Source: Isoetes taiwanensis (lineage: Eukaryota; Streptophyta; Lycopodiopsida; Isoetales; Isoetaceae). From it: 64,000 bases of DNA. The position numbers and the translations under genes were made by a program. The first letter of the stretch is position 1, and each line of letters starts with the position of its first letter. Shown in pieces: positions 23,867 through 35,071 of the stretch. Below the pieces are notes generated by a model. It saw nothing but the letters and a program-made list of their open reading frames with translations. It was not told where the DNA came from and made no database searches. The DNA lies in NCBI GenBank assembly GCA_021234155.1, contig JAJEKV010000205.1, positions 1,035,501-1,099,500 of the forward strand, given 5' to 3'.

Positions 23867-26138
23867 AGGACACAGTTCCCAACCCCATCCCAAAATAAAA
23901 AAGAAGATCGTAATCAAATAGTCTTTTGAGACAAAAGGAATTGTCGTCATGACAAAACCTTGTGGGATAGAATCGTTCTAACTAAGTAGGTAACCCATAA
24001 CTATATTGAAATAAATGATAACATAATATGTGCATCCATCTTAGATGGTTATATATGTAGCTAAGGCTAGTAAATTAATGCGCTAAGTAAGAAGCGTATA
24101 ACCTCTTAAGGGGAGAGAATAGATATGACGTTGTGTACAACGTCATTGAAGGGGTGCAGGACCATTTTCTTTTCGAAGAAAGTGGGAGGGCTCAATCTTA
24201 TGATTGAACGTACTTGCATCGAATTGACCGACCCGTAGAATAGAGTTCACTCCGGCAATGGCCGAAGCGAGTAGAGCGTAAAATAGATAGATACCTTAGG
24301 CTCAGGAGGCCTTCAACGTGCGAGACTCACGTAGTAGCTATCTACACCAATGAAGTGGAGCAAAACTATGGGAGCAACGCAATGACCAAGTCATCTCCAA
24401 ATTACTCGAAGCCGGCTCAACGGGTGGATGCATTCTATCCTTAGGTAAGGCGTGCACATGCATTATAAGCTTTAATGTGTCTTATAGATAAGTTAAATAT
24501 AGATCCTAATAATTGCATAGAATTTACTGTACGTATATGTATCATACGGAAATAAGTTAAATAACAACGATAATGTGAGGTAGCATGTTAATTAATCCTT
24601 CGCAAGAATGCAATTCCTTCCAAGGATAGCTATCTGACCTCGGGGTCCTTATAAATATAGATAGAAAATAGAATTCAGATACACTTAAGTGCATCTTAGG
24701 GATATACTAGGACCCAAGGAAGAGAATAAGAAGCACATCTAATTCTTGTGTATGATAATTAAAACATTCTCTATGTAACAATAGGTCAAAAATCAGGGTT
24801 ATTGTTTAAATAATCGCGATCTAAAGTCGTTAAATATTGTAAAGATTAGAGTAAATATAATCGTACTATCGGAAGTAATGTATCTGGTACTATGATAATG
24901 TTAATTCATAAATATTACCTTAGGGTAATTATGTTAATCACATGCATTAAAGGAGCCAGCAAAAAAATCGGCTCGGGCATGTCGATTTGTGTTTAGATTA
25001 GTTTCATGTGTAGTTAAGATTAATCTACGCATGCAACCTATGCCAGGTATGGGTTGCATGCGTATTTACCGATGATGAGATCATTACGGTGATCTCTAGG
25101 ACGTGGTATAATGTCAATGTAGGCATGACCGCGGTGCCGCTTGCAAAGTCTACTTCTGTCCCACGGAAGTAGACGACCTCGAGAGAAAGGAGGTCATTGA
25201 GGAATGCATTGATAGGAAAAGCACCTCTAGCCCCATATATGCTTTGATAGGAGGAATCTGGCCTTCACGCCCCATATACGGGAAGGACCTATCCTCCACG
25301 CTGGGCAACTAAAGGTGCAGGCATGGACGCCATATAGGCATTATAGGCGCTGTCTCCACGGCCACGATGGAAGAAACATCCTCTTCCTACGCCGGGAGAT
25401 TAGCCATGCATTCATGTAGATAGGTGGGGTGGTCACCACATAACCAAAATTTTATTAATAATTAAAATGGTACTAACGTAGTGTCGACCTGCAAGCCAAT
25501 AGAGCGCTCCGGAGGGCAAGGAGGTCGAGCTACGAAGACTTGCAACACAAATTTTGTTATAATGTGTTGCAAGGAATGAAGAGTACCTTAGAAGTGTAAA
25601 TTTTGTATGAAATTGATAAACTTTGATAAACTTAAATGTTGTATTAAGTAAGGTTAATAATTACCTTGCGTGGATTAAGTTATGAAGTGATAAGTTAATT
25701 GGATAATGAAATAGTACAGTAATGTCTTAAACATTACCTTAGAGTAATTCTAATAATTAAGATAGTAAGTATGTAATTATAGATATTGTAAAATTAATGG
25801 AGGATTTTAAGGTGCGAAGACTTGCAACACAAATTTTGTTGGAATGTGTTGCAAGGAATGAAGAGTACCTTAAATAATAATTGTATATGAAAGTGTTAAA
25901 TTGTGATAAACTAATGTTGTGATAACGGAGACTAATAAGCACCTTGTTTTAATAGAAGTTACGAATTGACAAGTTATTTGATAATGTAATGGTGTAATAA
26001 TGATTTAAAAATATTACCTTAAGGTAATCTTAATAAATGTGTAAGTATTATAGTAGTATATCGTATGCATCAGGTTGATTGCAGGATAGGAAGATTCCAA
26101 GGTGGGGAGACCCACGATGCTGCGGACAGCATCATTTC
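23867..26138. other. Hairpin-rich non-coding repeat DNA
   Basis: No credible coding frame. Perfect or near-perfect palindromes are frequent: GACGTTGTGTACAACGTC (24127-24144), and GTCTACTTC / GAAGTAGAC (25148-25156 and 25166-25174). The word ATTACCTTA(A/G)GGTAAT recurs near 24915 and 26017. About 25530-25735 and 25810-26035 form a two-unit tandem repeat (GAAGACTTGCAACACAAATT to the ATTACCTTA motif). This is probably the internal or flanking part of the element whose 3' LTR follows. Confidence 0.45.
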
Positions 26139-26151
26139 AAGGTGGAGAGAA
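26139..26151 (+). promoter_or_regulatory. Polypurine tract next to a 3' LTR
   Basis: AAGGTGGAGAGAA lies directly upstream of the LTR starting TGTGACGT at 26152. A purine run in this position primes plus-strand DNA synthesis in LTR elements, which marks 26152-27645 as a downstream LTR of a plus-strand element. Confidence 0.5.
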
Positions 26152-27645
26152 TGTGACGTTCCAGCACAGTATACGGTCCCAGGACGTATACTGTACTGCA
26201 CCGTCACGCATACACGCCGTTCCAATCGACGTGTACGCCGACGTGTACCCAAGCAAGGACGCCCTAGGGGGCAACTTGCAATGGTGCGCACACTTAGCAA
26301 TGCGCGCACTTTTAGACCTTTAACCCATTAAAGGCAGACCAAGGGTCATGGAAACCCTAAACCTAACTGATAGCCTACATAAGGCACCAAACCCTAACTT
26401 TCCCTTTTTCGCCCACAGACCTTCCGAGCTCCGATTCGCGCGCCTGAGGAGTCAATTCCAACTCCCACGATCTGCCCATGCGCCCCAGCTTGTCAGATCA
26501 TCCTTCCGACCGCATCCCGAAGCAAAACAGAGACATGGACGCCTTCGGATCGAGAGGAGTGAACCATGGATCAGATATTTGGTCGATTGAATAGCCTAAA
26601 CCTTATTCCAGCCTTCAAACCAGTAGGTTTAGCCTATTAAATCACCCTTAGTAGCCAAGCAGATCCTGAGATTGACTCTAACTAAAGAACCTAACTCTAT
26701 GAATTAGATTAGTTCTTATTTACTTATGTTGATATGATGGACGGATGTATTCTGTGGACTCATTGTATTGGGAAGGGGGGTAGAGACTTAAAGCTTAGTA
26801 GATGATGCTCCTAGCTAGTCCCTCTTAGTGCATTACTAGTTTTCGGCCTATGTACAGGAGCCCACCTGGTTGTGGGTGAAGGGGCCAGACTGGCTTAGAA
26901 TGAGGTTCGTGTTCTGACCCTTGACCGATCCCTCTGGTGTGTAAGGCCTACCGGGGATCAGAGTGACTAGGTCTAATGGCTTGCCACTGAGTGTGGGTAA
27001 GGCATGGGCTCGACACCCGTGGGGTGGTGTTCACCTTCCAGTGGGTTAAGTCGAATAAGGGCAGTGGCCCTCTAGTCACCTTGGCATGTAGATCTCTGGA
27101 GGGAGGGATCCTTACCTGCCCCATCGGGACTGGGGAGATGTAACCCGGGAATAGCCCCTTTGGCTATGCACCCGTGGCTGGCTGATCGCCAGTCCCAACA
27201 CTTTTCAACCTACTGCAAAAGTGTACACGGGAGGGGCGGATGGAGTGGACAACCCTAAGCCATGTTCCTATGCCAACCCAATCCATTGTCATGATTAAAT
27301 GCGCGAACGAACTCGGAGACCCAAGCTAGTCGGGTCATCCCCCGAGTCTCGAGCCTTGGGTAGGAACTTCCTTTGTATTGTCTTGATCTTTGTCTATGCA
27401 GAGATGTTGATGTGCCACCCTTCGAGGTGGATATATGATGTTATGTTACCGACGTGTATGTTTACGCTTCGCAGCCTAGGTAGGCCCCGAGGAAGGGGGT
27501 AAAATGACCCCTTCACTCTTCCCACCGTGGACTCTAGGCGGTCCACGGTGATATGTGGAGGGCCCCAGATCGTGTGGAGCTGGTGCGGGGGATGAACTCC
27601 TGTTTGTATACGGTGCGGCATCGTATACGAGTAGGGGACGTCACA
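26152..27645 (+). repeat. LTR of an unrelated element, ~1494 bp
   Basis: Starts TGTGACGTTCC and ends GGGGACGTCACA, giving TG...CA ends inside longer terminal inverted repeats. Near each end is a GTATACG...CGTATAC hairpin (26169-26191 and 27606-27628). The polypurine tract lies to its left and Copia sequence begins directly to its right. No matching 5' LTR, primer site or gag-pol was recognised, so the rest of the element is lost or too decayed. Alternative: a TIR DNA element with subterminal hairpins. Confidence 0.5.
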
Positions 27646-28636
27646 TGATACACTTAAGCTTTTGGCCTGTCTCCCTTTCCACTTCAGCCACATACTGCTT
27701 GAATGCTTGCAGGGCCTGTGATTTTCTCTCCAAGCAATAGGTTTTACATACTCTACTGTAGTCATCAATGAAATTTATGAAATATCTTTTGTTGTTTCTG
27801 CTTTTGATGTTTAAGGGTCCACATATATCAGTATGAACAAGCTCAAGCACCTTCTTTGCTCTGTGTTTTGATTTACCAAATGGTAGCCTATTAATTTTCC
27901 CCAGCTTACAACCTTCACAAACAAATCCTTCAGATTTGATCTCTTTGCATGTTATCCATCCTTTGTTGGCCAAGAATTTGAGATTATTGCAATGTGTATG
28001 ACCGAGCCTATTATGCCATAATTCTGCCTCACTCATTTTAATGACATTTATGCTGTTTATCATTGCATTTTCCATTTGAAACAAGTTTCCAACTCTTTTT
28101 CCATAGAACTTCAATTTATTATCAAAGTAAATCTTGCAACCTTCTGAATCAAAGTTTATTCTGTACCCCAAGTCAACAAGTTGACTAACTGAGATCAGAT
28201 TTTTGATGATAGTTGGAACACATAGAACATTTTCTATGTCCACAATATTTCCTTCTAAATCTAACAATTGTAGAAGGCCACTTCCTTCAGCATGCTGCAC
28301 CTCCCCATTTCCCACTTGAATTTTGTTCATCTTTGTTGTGTTGATCTCCTTGAGCAGATCAGTAGTTTGAACTACTGATCTTTCAGCTCCACTATCAACT
28401 ACAACAATTTTTGAAACTTTGTTAGCTCCAGCATTTTCATTTGAATGAATCAGCAACTTTCTTACCTCATTTTCATCATCAGTTTCATGTTTGGGCTCTC
28501 CCTCAGTCTCCTTTGCAATGTGTACACCAGAGGGTCTTCTTCCACCTTGTCCCCTGGCTGCATAAGATCTTCCACTTCTGATTTCTTTATTTTTCCCTTT
28601 TTCTTTTGGAGATGGACATTTTGAAGCTATGTGCCC
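27646..28636 (-). mobile_element. Copia unit B, integrase-protease part
   Basis: Almost identical to 8860-9840 of unit A, including the junction with the LINE. It contains the gag zinc-knuckle half, protease and the first part of integrase. It keeps the 8 bases lost from unit A near 9300, so the frame is continuous. The left edge (27646) is an abrupt join to the LTR above. RT, RNase H and the 3' LTR of this unit are gone. Confidence 0.9.
27646..28636 (-). pseudogene. Copia protease and integrase fragment (unit B)
   Basis: A 271-residue ATG-to-end frame (27641-28456) lies in a frame open up to 28636. Order: zinc-knuckle end GHIASKC, basic linker, retropepsin VVVDSGAERS, pre-integrase HNRLGHTHC...CEGCKLGK, then integrase core up to ERETGQKLKCI. 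The first catalytic Asp (HTDICGP) is present; the second Asp and Glu are lost with the truncation. This copy shows how the unit A frame was joined: FYGKRVGNLFQMEN links protease to integrase. It cannot be functional alone. Confidence 0.9.
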
Positions 28637-29085
28637 CTTCCCTCCCTTGGCAGAAGGGGGACAGTCTGAACTCCGTGGCAGCCGATATGGATCTCATCTT
28701 TCTCATGGAGACATGGGAGCATCCTGGGCACAGGCTACCTGATCTGCCGGGTTACCAACATTTCTCGGTCTTCAATACCTGTACAGGACAGAGGGGTCAT
28801 GGTGGAGTGGCTTGCTACTACCGGACAACCTTGGCACATTCGGTTACCCTCCAGAAGACAGACAGACACAACCGGTACTTGTGGGTTCGTGTGCATAATA
28901 CCAGTGGCAACCCTCTTTTTCTGGCCGCCTGTTATTTCCCTCACGCAGAGAGCACCTTCTATCGCAGCCACCCCGATGCGGATAGGATGGACCCTTATGT
29001 CGATCTATATGATGACATACAAAGCCAGCACCGGCGATTGGGTAGGGTCGCCCTTCTTGGAAATTTCAATGCGGGGCGGGAGTAG
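28637..29085 (+). pseudogene. LINE endonuclease domain (copy B)
   Basis: This is the best preserved endonuclease frame in the window, about 150 residues. Visible parts are ADMDLIFLMETWEHPG (catalytic Glu), GHGGVACYYR, HNRYLWVRVHNTSGNPLFLA, ACYFPHAEST, YVDLYDDI and RVALLGNFNAG. The last motif is normally GDFNA; the Asp-to-Asn change would remove a catalytic residue, and copy A retains Asp. Downstream SSVVDYVL and DSNHLPLYL (29310-29430) lie in other frames. The true start lies before the truncated 5' end. Confidence 0.8.
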
Positions 29086-30102
29086 AGCAGCCCATGCGAC
29101 TTGATCCCCCGGCCGACGATGTCCCCGCAGCCTACGCCCACGCAGCAACCCGCCACGAGGATCGGATGACAACCAGGTCACTTCGCTTTGGCGCATATTT
29201 GCTCCCGCTATGTGGTATTTTTGACTTGATAATTTGCAATGGCTCATCACAAAGGTCCCGATTCTCGCAAGTGCACATGCGCATGTGACAATCGTGGGGA
29301 GGGTCTAGTGTGGTGGACTATGTGCTCGTAGTTGCTAAGATATGCATCTCATCGGTCGTTTCGGGTGGGGCATGACGGTCGGGATGAGGAGGTCGACTCA
29401 AATCACCTCCCACTTTATTTGGACTGGTTTGGCAAGCCGCCGGAACCCCCACTATGCCACCCCTCGCCCCTCGGTTGAGACTAGATTATGAGCGTGCAGA
29501 GGACTACGCCGAGATGCTCATGGACGCCTCCAAGCAATCTCGCGGACCTCCACACTAGAGCAGCAGACAGATCACCGACTTCGCTATTACGGGATGCGGC
29601 CGGACAGTGCTTTAAGGCGGCCGCCGCCGTGGTCAGCAACAACATTCCCCAGAACCGATGGTTTGATGCGAGTGTAAAGAACGCAAGCGGCAGCTCCGCC
29701 ACATCTCGGATCCAGTACCGCTTGCAGGCCTCCACACGCATGCAGCGCCCATCCGGAAGGAGACAAAGGCGTGGTACCTTGCCAGGCATTAGGGGGAGAT
29801 GTTCGGCCTACTGGACACTCATCCTCGAACCTTTTGGCGCAGAATGCTTCGAAGGCCAGCCCAGCCTACAGGGGACATCACACCCGGGCAGTGGGAACAG
29901 TACTTGCAGCAGCTCTATGACCCGCCAGGGACGCGTACGCCCATACCCCCACAGGATGGCCCCCCATTGGTTCTCGTGGAGGAGGATGTTGAGGAGGGCC
30001 TGCAATGGCTGGCTAATGGGAAGGCAGCTGACCTCGATGGTATGCAGGCCGAGTTACTCAAATGGGCAGGGCAGCCGCTTGTGCCGGTCCTCACTACCCT
30101 GT
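29086..30102 (+). pseudogene. LINE linker between endonuclease and RT (copy B)
   Basis: Homologous to 10380-11410 of copy A. Frames of 160-230 residues remain open (29488-30180, 29799-30281), but the correct frame shifts several times. LEEDVEEGLQWLANGKAADLDGMQAELLKWAG (29970-30080, cited only as its position) corresponds to the conserved segment directly upstream of the LINE RT domain. Confidence 0.6.
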
Positions 30103-32423
30103 TGTTGCCCTGCTATGGCAACATGGCAAAGTGCCAGCAAATCTTATTTATGTTGCAGGGAAAAGAAGATACTATGTTGAAGAACCAAGTGAAGACATTG
30201 AACTGGAATCAAGGTTACACATTGAGAGGATCTAAGCATCTAGAAGTTTGGAAGACCCCTATGAAGTTTGCAAGCTATTAAAGTGGTATCTTTTCTCCCT
30301 CATATTGTCATTTCTATTCCCTTACCTTACACTCCACATCTCCAACATTCCATCACCCCATACTATCATACACCTCACACATAGCCTTTTGTTCCATAGT
30401 TGACCTACCACTACCTAGGGCACATTTGCAAAGTTGTTACACCAAAAGGATTGCCTAAGCATCAAGTTCTACATCGTTTTTTTCATCATATCATTCCACT
30501 ATCACACACTCCATACCATGTGGCAAAAAGGGGGGGCATTTTATGCTATAAAAAAAAAAGGGAAAGAAAGGAAAAGCTAAACACGAGTTTGCCTAGTCAC
30601 TACCTCCAAGTGACATGGCATGGTGACTAGATACATATGTCATCACTTACAAAGCCACATTGGTCCACTCATCATTTGCCACTTCCACAAGTCATTCACC
30701 AAGTTGCCACCTAAGCAACAAGTGTCCACATCACCACATCACTCCATACCATTACATCACTTAACACCATTACATCATTCCACATCATCACATCACCTTG
30801 CATCATCAAATGATGACTAGGCAAATGTTGACCAAACCCAAAAAGATAGTCAACCATAAGATTGAAATGATTGACAAATGTGCCTATTAGCCTTTTTTTC
30901 CTCCATGCCACCTCACCAAATCCCATGTCTAATACCTACTAATTTTTCCACAAAAATCAAAGTATTGCATTTGAAAGTTTGATGATACCACCTGATAGCC
31001 CTCATGAAGTCATGCCAGCTGGCACAAAAAATTTTGAAAAAAGAGTGTGCATTGGTCTTCTAAATGGTTTTCTTGGGAAGCGTGCTTCATTTAAAAAATG
31101 GCAAAACCTACCTACATCTACCCCCCATCTATCTACCCTCTCATCCTCCGCCAAGTGGCGTCCCCCCTGGCATGCCAAGTCGAAACACGAGCCGAGCTTG
31201 GCGTGGGAGAAGACCACGTAATCAAGAGAGATGAAAATAGATCTCTATTTATACCTTGGCCTATTTTTTGATTCTTGCCTGTGGGATAATTGTTCTCAGG
31301 AAAACTTCGAACCCTAAAACCTAGCTTGCCAAGAACTGATTTTTTCTTCGATCAAACTGAACAATCATTGCAGTGGCCAACCATTTCTGTCCTGCTACAG
31401 CCAAAGAAGTACCTAAACCAACCAAAAACATGGCCAAGATCCCGAATTTGCCAAGATCCGGCCGGAAACAGAGTTTTTTAAAAGGGGATTCATTCGATGA
31501 AAAATTCGTGGGCTTTTGCGCGATTCAAAGACGAAGTACCTGAAGTGTGAAGTCGGAATTGATGCTGAGAGTTCCTCCTGCCTTAAGAGATTGATCCTGA
31601 GGCACATTATGATTGATTTGTATCCAAAACTTCACGATTTATGTATTTTAGAGATGTCCTGTTGATTGATCATCTTGATCATTGATATGATATCAAATGT
31701 GATGACTTTGATTCCAGTTTAATGAAAATCTGACCTTGGAAAATATCGTTTGATGCATTTATATTTGAATTAACTCTATAAATAGGAAGAAAAAGCCATA
31801 CCTCTGCATCTGGTAGCATACAAAAGCTCTAGCTGCATTAGTACGATCATTTAGGAAAGGAAAGCTAAGAAAAAAGAGAAGAAAAAGATCAACCTATTGA
31901 TGTTTTTTATCCGCTCTCATCCTACATGAACATTAGATGCTCGGACTTGCTTCCCAAATTGCGCATGAATTTTTGATCTTGAAAATAGCATGCTCTTATT
32001 GTGGAGACTTTCGTGTCCTTTGCCCTGAATTTAGTTGCATAAAAAAATTCATCACCATTCTTATTTGACAAAATTTAGTGCACTGTCCAGTCCATTGACC
32101 AATTTCTGACTTGGTCAAGAATCATTATTTCTCACCAACCGTGAAGCTTCTATGCATAGACTTTCTACAGCACTTTCTTCAGATATCATGGTGGCATGCT
32201 ATGCTTGTTTGGGTTCGAAATGTCGAGCACATTGATCTCTGTGCCTGTTAGAGTAAGACTAGTTTTTCTGGCTTTTGGGAAACTAGTGAAATCTTGTTTT
32301 CTAGAAGTTTAAGAACAGATATTTCAGCACAGAGTGATCACCTCAAGTGATCTGGAGGTCCTAGACCAAGATTAGTGCTTCTTTGACCTGAGGTTGGTGG
32401 CTTAGCCAGGTTTGCCATCAACA
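30103..32423 (+). repeat. Gypsy 5' LTR, 2321 bp
   Basis: TG...CA ends fixed by the TSD and by comparison with the 3' LTR. The first 1.2 kb is nearly identical to the other LTR (a handful of substitutions). A denser set of differences follows at 31290-32010, mostly at CAG/CTG. A CA-rich array of CATCAC/CATTAC words lies at 30715-30810. Core promoter sequence is at 31777-31783. Confidence 0.95.
31777..31783 (+). promoter_or_regulatory. TATA box of the Gypsy LTR
   Basis: CTCTATAAATAGG gives a consensus TATAAAT, at the expected place in the last third of the LTR (U3/R boundary roughly 30 bases on). The 3' LTR has the same box at 40374-40380. A second, weaker TATTTATA lies near 31248. Confidence 0.65.
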
Positions 32424-32426
32424 TTT

Positions 32427-32444
32427 TGGAGGTCCTACCGAGAT
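32427..32444 (+). promoter_or_regulatory. Primer binding site, tRNA-Gln type
   Basis: Three bases after the LTR end comes TGGAGGTCCTACCGAGAT. From memory of plant tRNA-Gln, whose 3' end reads ...TCTCGGTAGGACCT plus CCA, this is an exact complement. tRNA-iMet (TGGTATCAGAGC) is more usual in plant Gypsy elements. Confidence 0.75.
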
Positions 32445-32469
32445 TTCCACCTGGTTTACAAAGAACTCA

Positions 32470-32715
32470 TGGCTCCTAGAAGAAGTGAACAGCAAGAAGC
32501 TCCAGAACCATTGGAACCACAAGGAGTAATTTTGTTGTGGGCGTGGGACAACCAAATTGTGCAATCCCACAGATTTTGAGCTAAGTTTGCCCATTACTCC
32601 ACCCATATTTGAACCAACTATGAATGCTAACCATTTTTCTCAAGGTATTTGATGACTATTATAGAGATTATGGTTGTAAAAAGGGTCAGAGGGTTTTTCC
32701 GAGTTTAAGAGATGC
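32470..32715 (+). pseudogene. N-terminal gag remnant
   Basis: An ATG at 32470 starts APRRSEQQEAPEPLEPQG, a plausible gag N terminus, but frame shifts follow within 100 bases. Pieces such as PPIFEPTMNANHF (about 32600) and RVFPSLRDA (about 32690) appear in other frames. A TGA at 32715 stands where Trp (TGG) would join this part to the long frame that follows. Confidence 0.5.
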
Positions 32716-34782
32716 ATGAAATCTGATGAGGCATATGCTTGGTGTGAGCATGTGACCTCAGTTATGGGTACTGACACATATGAGAGTCTTGTGCAGCAAT
32801 TTCTAGCTAGGTTTGGCAAGCTGTCTGCCCCTCAAGAGCTAGCAAACGAGCTACAGACTTTTTGTATAAGGGCAGGTGAAAGTATTAACTACTATGTGGA
32901 AAGGTTTAGTGCATACCTGAGGAAATGCCAAAAGAGTCAGGTACCTACTCCCACACTCTATTTTGTGGCTGCTTTCATTAAGGGACTGTCACCAAGACCT
33001 AAGGTGCACAGGAAGATGCTAAAAATTCAAAATCAGGAAGGTTTTGATACCATACACAAAGCTTTTGAAAAGGCAACTAAAATCTCCAATGATATGTCTT
33101 TTTTACCTGATAACCATGTAAACCATTGTGCTGACCCTTTTTATCCAGATTATGAGCAGGAGTATGAGCATGTGCACATGTATGCAAAGTGTAAAAAAGA
33201 AAGAAGAAAATCCAAAGATGAAGAAGCTACACCTAAAATCAATGAATCCAAGAGTGAGATGGCCAAAATGTCTGAGACCATTGCAGAACTGACCAAACAA
33301 CTTTTGGAGTTGAAGAACAGCAAAAAAACTTATCCTCCTTGTGCACATTGTTTCAAAGATACTCATCCTTCTGACATTTGCTATTACAGGGCATGCTTAA
33401 AATGTGGAAAGAAAGGTCATTTTGGAAAGATCTGCCCTGTGTGCAATTTCTGCAAGGAAATAGGTCATCTTGAAGACAAATGTTTTGTCAAAGAATACTT
33501 TGACAAGCAGGACAAAGGCAAGAAATTGGAAGGAACATCTGCCATTAGGTTTGTGGAGGAATATGAGGAGCAGGAAGAGATCATGGTGGTGCAAACAAGA
33601 AAAATGTTGGAAAATGGAACACCTGCAGATAAAGGTATGAGCAAGAACATCCCTGTCAACAAAGAAGTTCAGGTAATAGCTCCACCTCCTTTTGAGAAGT
33701 TTAATAAAAAGGACAAAGAGTTAGATGAGCTAGATATGATCCTAAAAAGTTCTAAAGTAAGCATAGATCTCCTCACGCTTCTCAGAATTGCACCTAGCTA
33801 TAGAGAGAGAATATTAAAGTGTAATGATGTTGAACAGATTTCATTTACTGATGTGCATGAGGCAGAGAAAGTAGTATTAACTCAAGAAGAAAAAGATCCA
33901 GGTGCCTTTACTTGCTCAGCTAGTTTAGGTAACTTGCATTTGTCTAGGGTCTTGCTAGATGGAGGCTCCCCATTAAATGTCATGCCTCAACATGTGATGA
34001 AGAAATGTGGTCTTGCTGTCACTCAACCATCACCTGTCATATTGAGGTCATTCTCCAATGCTAAAATAAAACCTATAGGACTAGTAACAAAGGTGCCAAT
34101 AGAAATTGAAGGTATAATTGTTGAGGCAAGTTTCATAGTTGTGGCTTTTGAAGATAACTGTGATGTGACTGACATATATGACTTGTTGCTGGGAAGGAGG
34201 TGGTTGTCTACTGTAGATGCTAGACCTGTCTGGTCCAAGGGGCAGTGTACTATTTCAAATGGAGCAAGAACTGTAACTCTATACAACAAAACAGGTGATG
34301 CTAATCTGTACAACTTTATAGAACAAGACATGTTGATTGAAGATGAGCCAGGTGTGTTGAAAATGCCTGTTTCTGTCTATAAACCAATAGAAGTCATACC
34401 CACCTGTCTAGATGACCTTGGTATAAAAGCAAAACTCAATAAAGGTGTGTTATGGTTTGATGGTGGAATTTCAATCAAATTGAATATAGCTTCTTCTCAA
34501 ATTTGTAATAAGAAACTCGCCAATAAACTCTTATCCAAAGTTGGCAGAGTACATGAAGGAATCACTTCAAATATGGCTGAATATAAGGCACTTATAGCTG
34601 GCTTAGAAGAGTCTTTGGCTTTGGGTTTAACTAATGTATCTATCTTTGGCGACTCTCAACTGATATGCAGACAGGTGACTGGAGAGTATCGGACCAAAAC
34701 CAAGACATGTCGGGACTCAAAGAAAGGGTATTGCAACCTGGCCGAGCAAGTTCAAGGCTTGGGAGATCAAACATATACCTAG
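32716..34782 (+). pseudogene. Gypsy gag-protease with an RNase H-type domain
   Basis: A 688-residue open frame. Residues about 5-135 are a Retrotrans_gag-type capsid region (AYAWCEHVTS ... FIKGLSPRPKVH). Three CCHC zinc knuckles follow at about 209-264: CAHCFKDTHPSDIC, CLKCGKKGHFGKIC and CNFCKEIGHLEDKC. The protease lies at about 395-500 with active-site motif LLDGGSPLNVMP, so DGG replaces the common DSG/DTG. From about 575 the sequence is an RNase H fold: VLWFDGG, SNMAEYKALIAGLEES and FGDSQLICRQVTGEY. Its last part (HIPREEN, then EADAL) continues in another frame at 34765-34810. All four acidic residues (D, E, D, D) are thus traceable. The start is a re-initiation ATG; the real gag begins upstream. 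Confidence 0.85.
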
Positions 34783-35068
34783 GGAGGAGAATTGTGAGGC
34801 AGATGCACTTTGCAGAACTGTGCTCCTTGACTATTTGGCTGAGGGAGCTATAAATGAAGATGAATTGAATGAGGAAGATGCAACACAGCTATATCCTATT
34901 CTGGTGATAGATGCACAGCAAGAAAAAGAGGTAAAAGAGTTAACCATCAACAAAAATGGGCAGGTAAGAACACTTTTTCTTGGAGACCTATTTGATAGCA
35001 AAGATGAGGCTTCTTTAAAAATTTTCTTTGAGAGCTGGAAGGACGTTTTTGCCTGGGATTATCTGTAA
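34690..35068 (+). pseudogene. End of the RNase H-type domain and linker to RT
   Basis: After a frameshift near 34690 the coding sense continues: WEIKHIPREENCEADALCR at about 34760-34815 closes the RNase H-type domain. LLDYLAEGAINEDELNEED follows, then an acidic linker to FFESWKDVFAWDYL (34820-35068), a segment that normally stands just before the RT in Gypsy polyproteins. The stop at 35066 (TAA) interrupts what should be a continuous polyprotein. Confidence 0.75.
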
Positions 35069-35071
35069 TTA

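Larger units (their letters stand above)
28637..30102 (+). mobile_element. LINE copy B, 5' part (before the Gypsy insertion)
   Basis: Same LINE as copy A, inserted at the same point of the Copia gag. It runs without the 95-bp duplication of copy A and is interrupted at 30102 by the Gypsy element. It resumes at 41020 within the same sentence of sequence: ACTACCCTGT before, CCTGTTCAACAG after, while copy A has ACTACCCTGTTCAACAG uninterrupted at 11405-11421. Confidence 0.9.
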
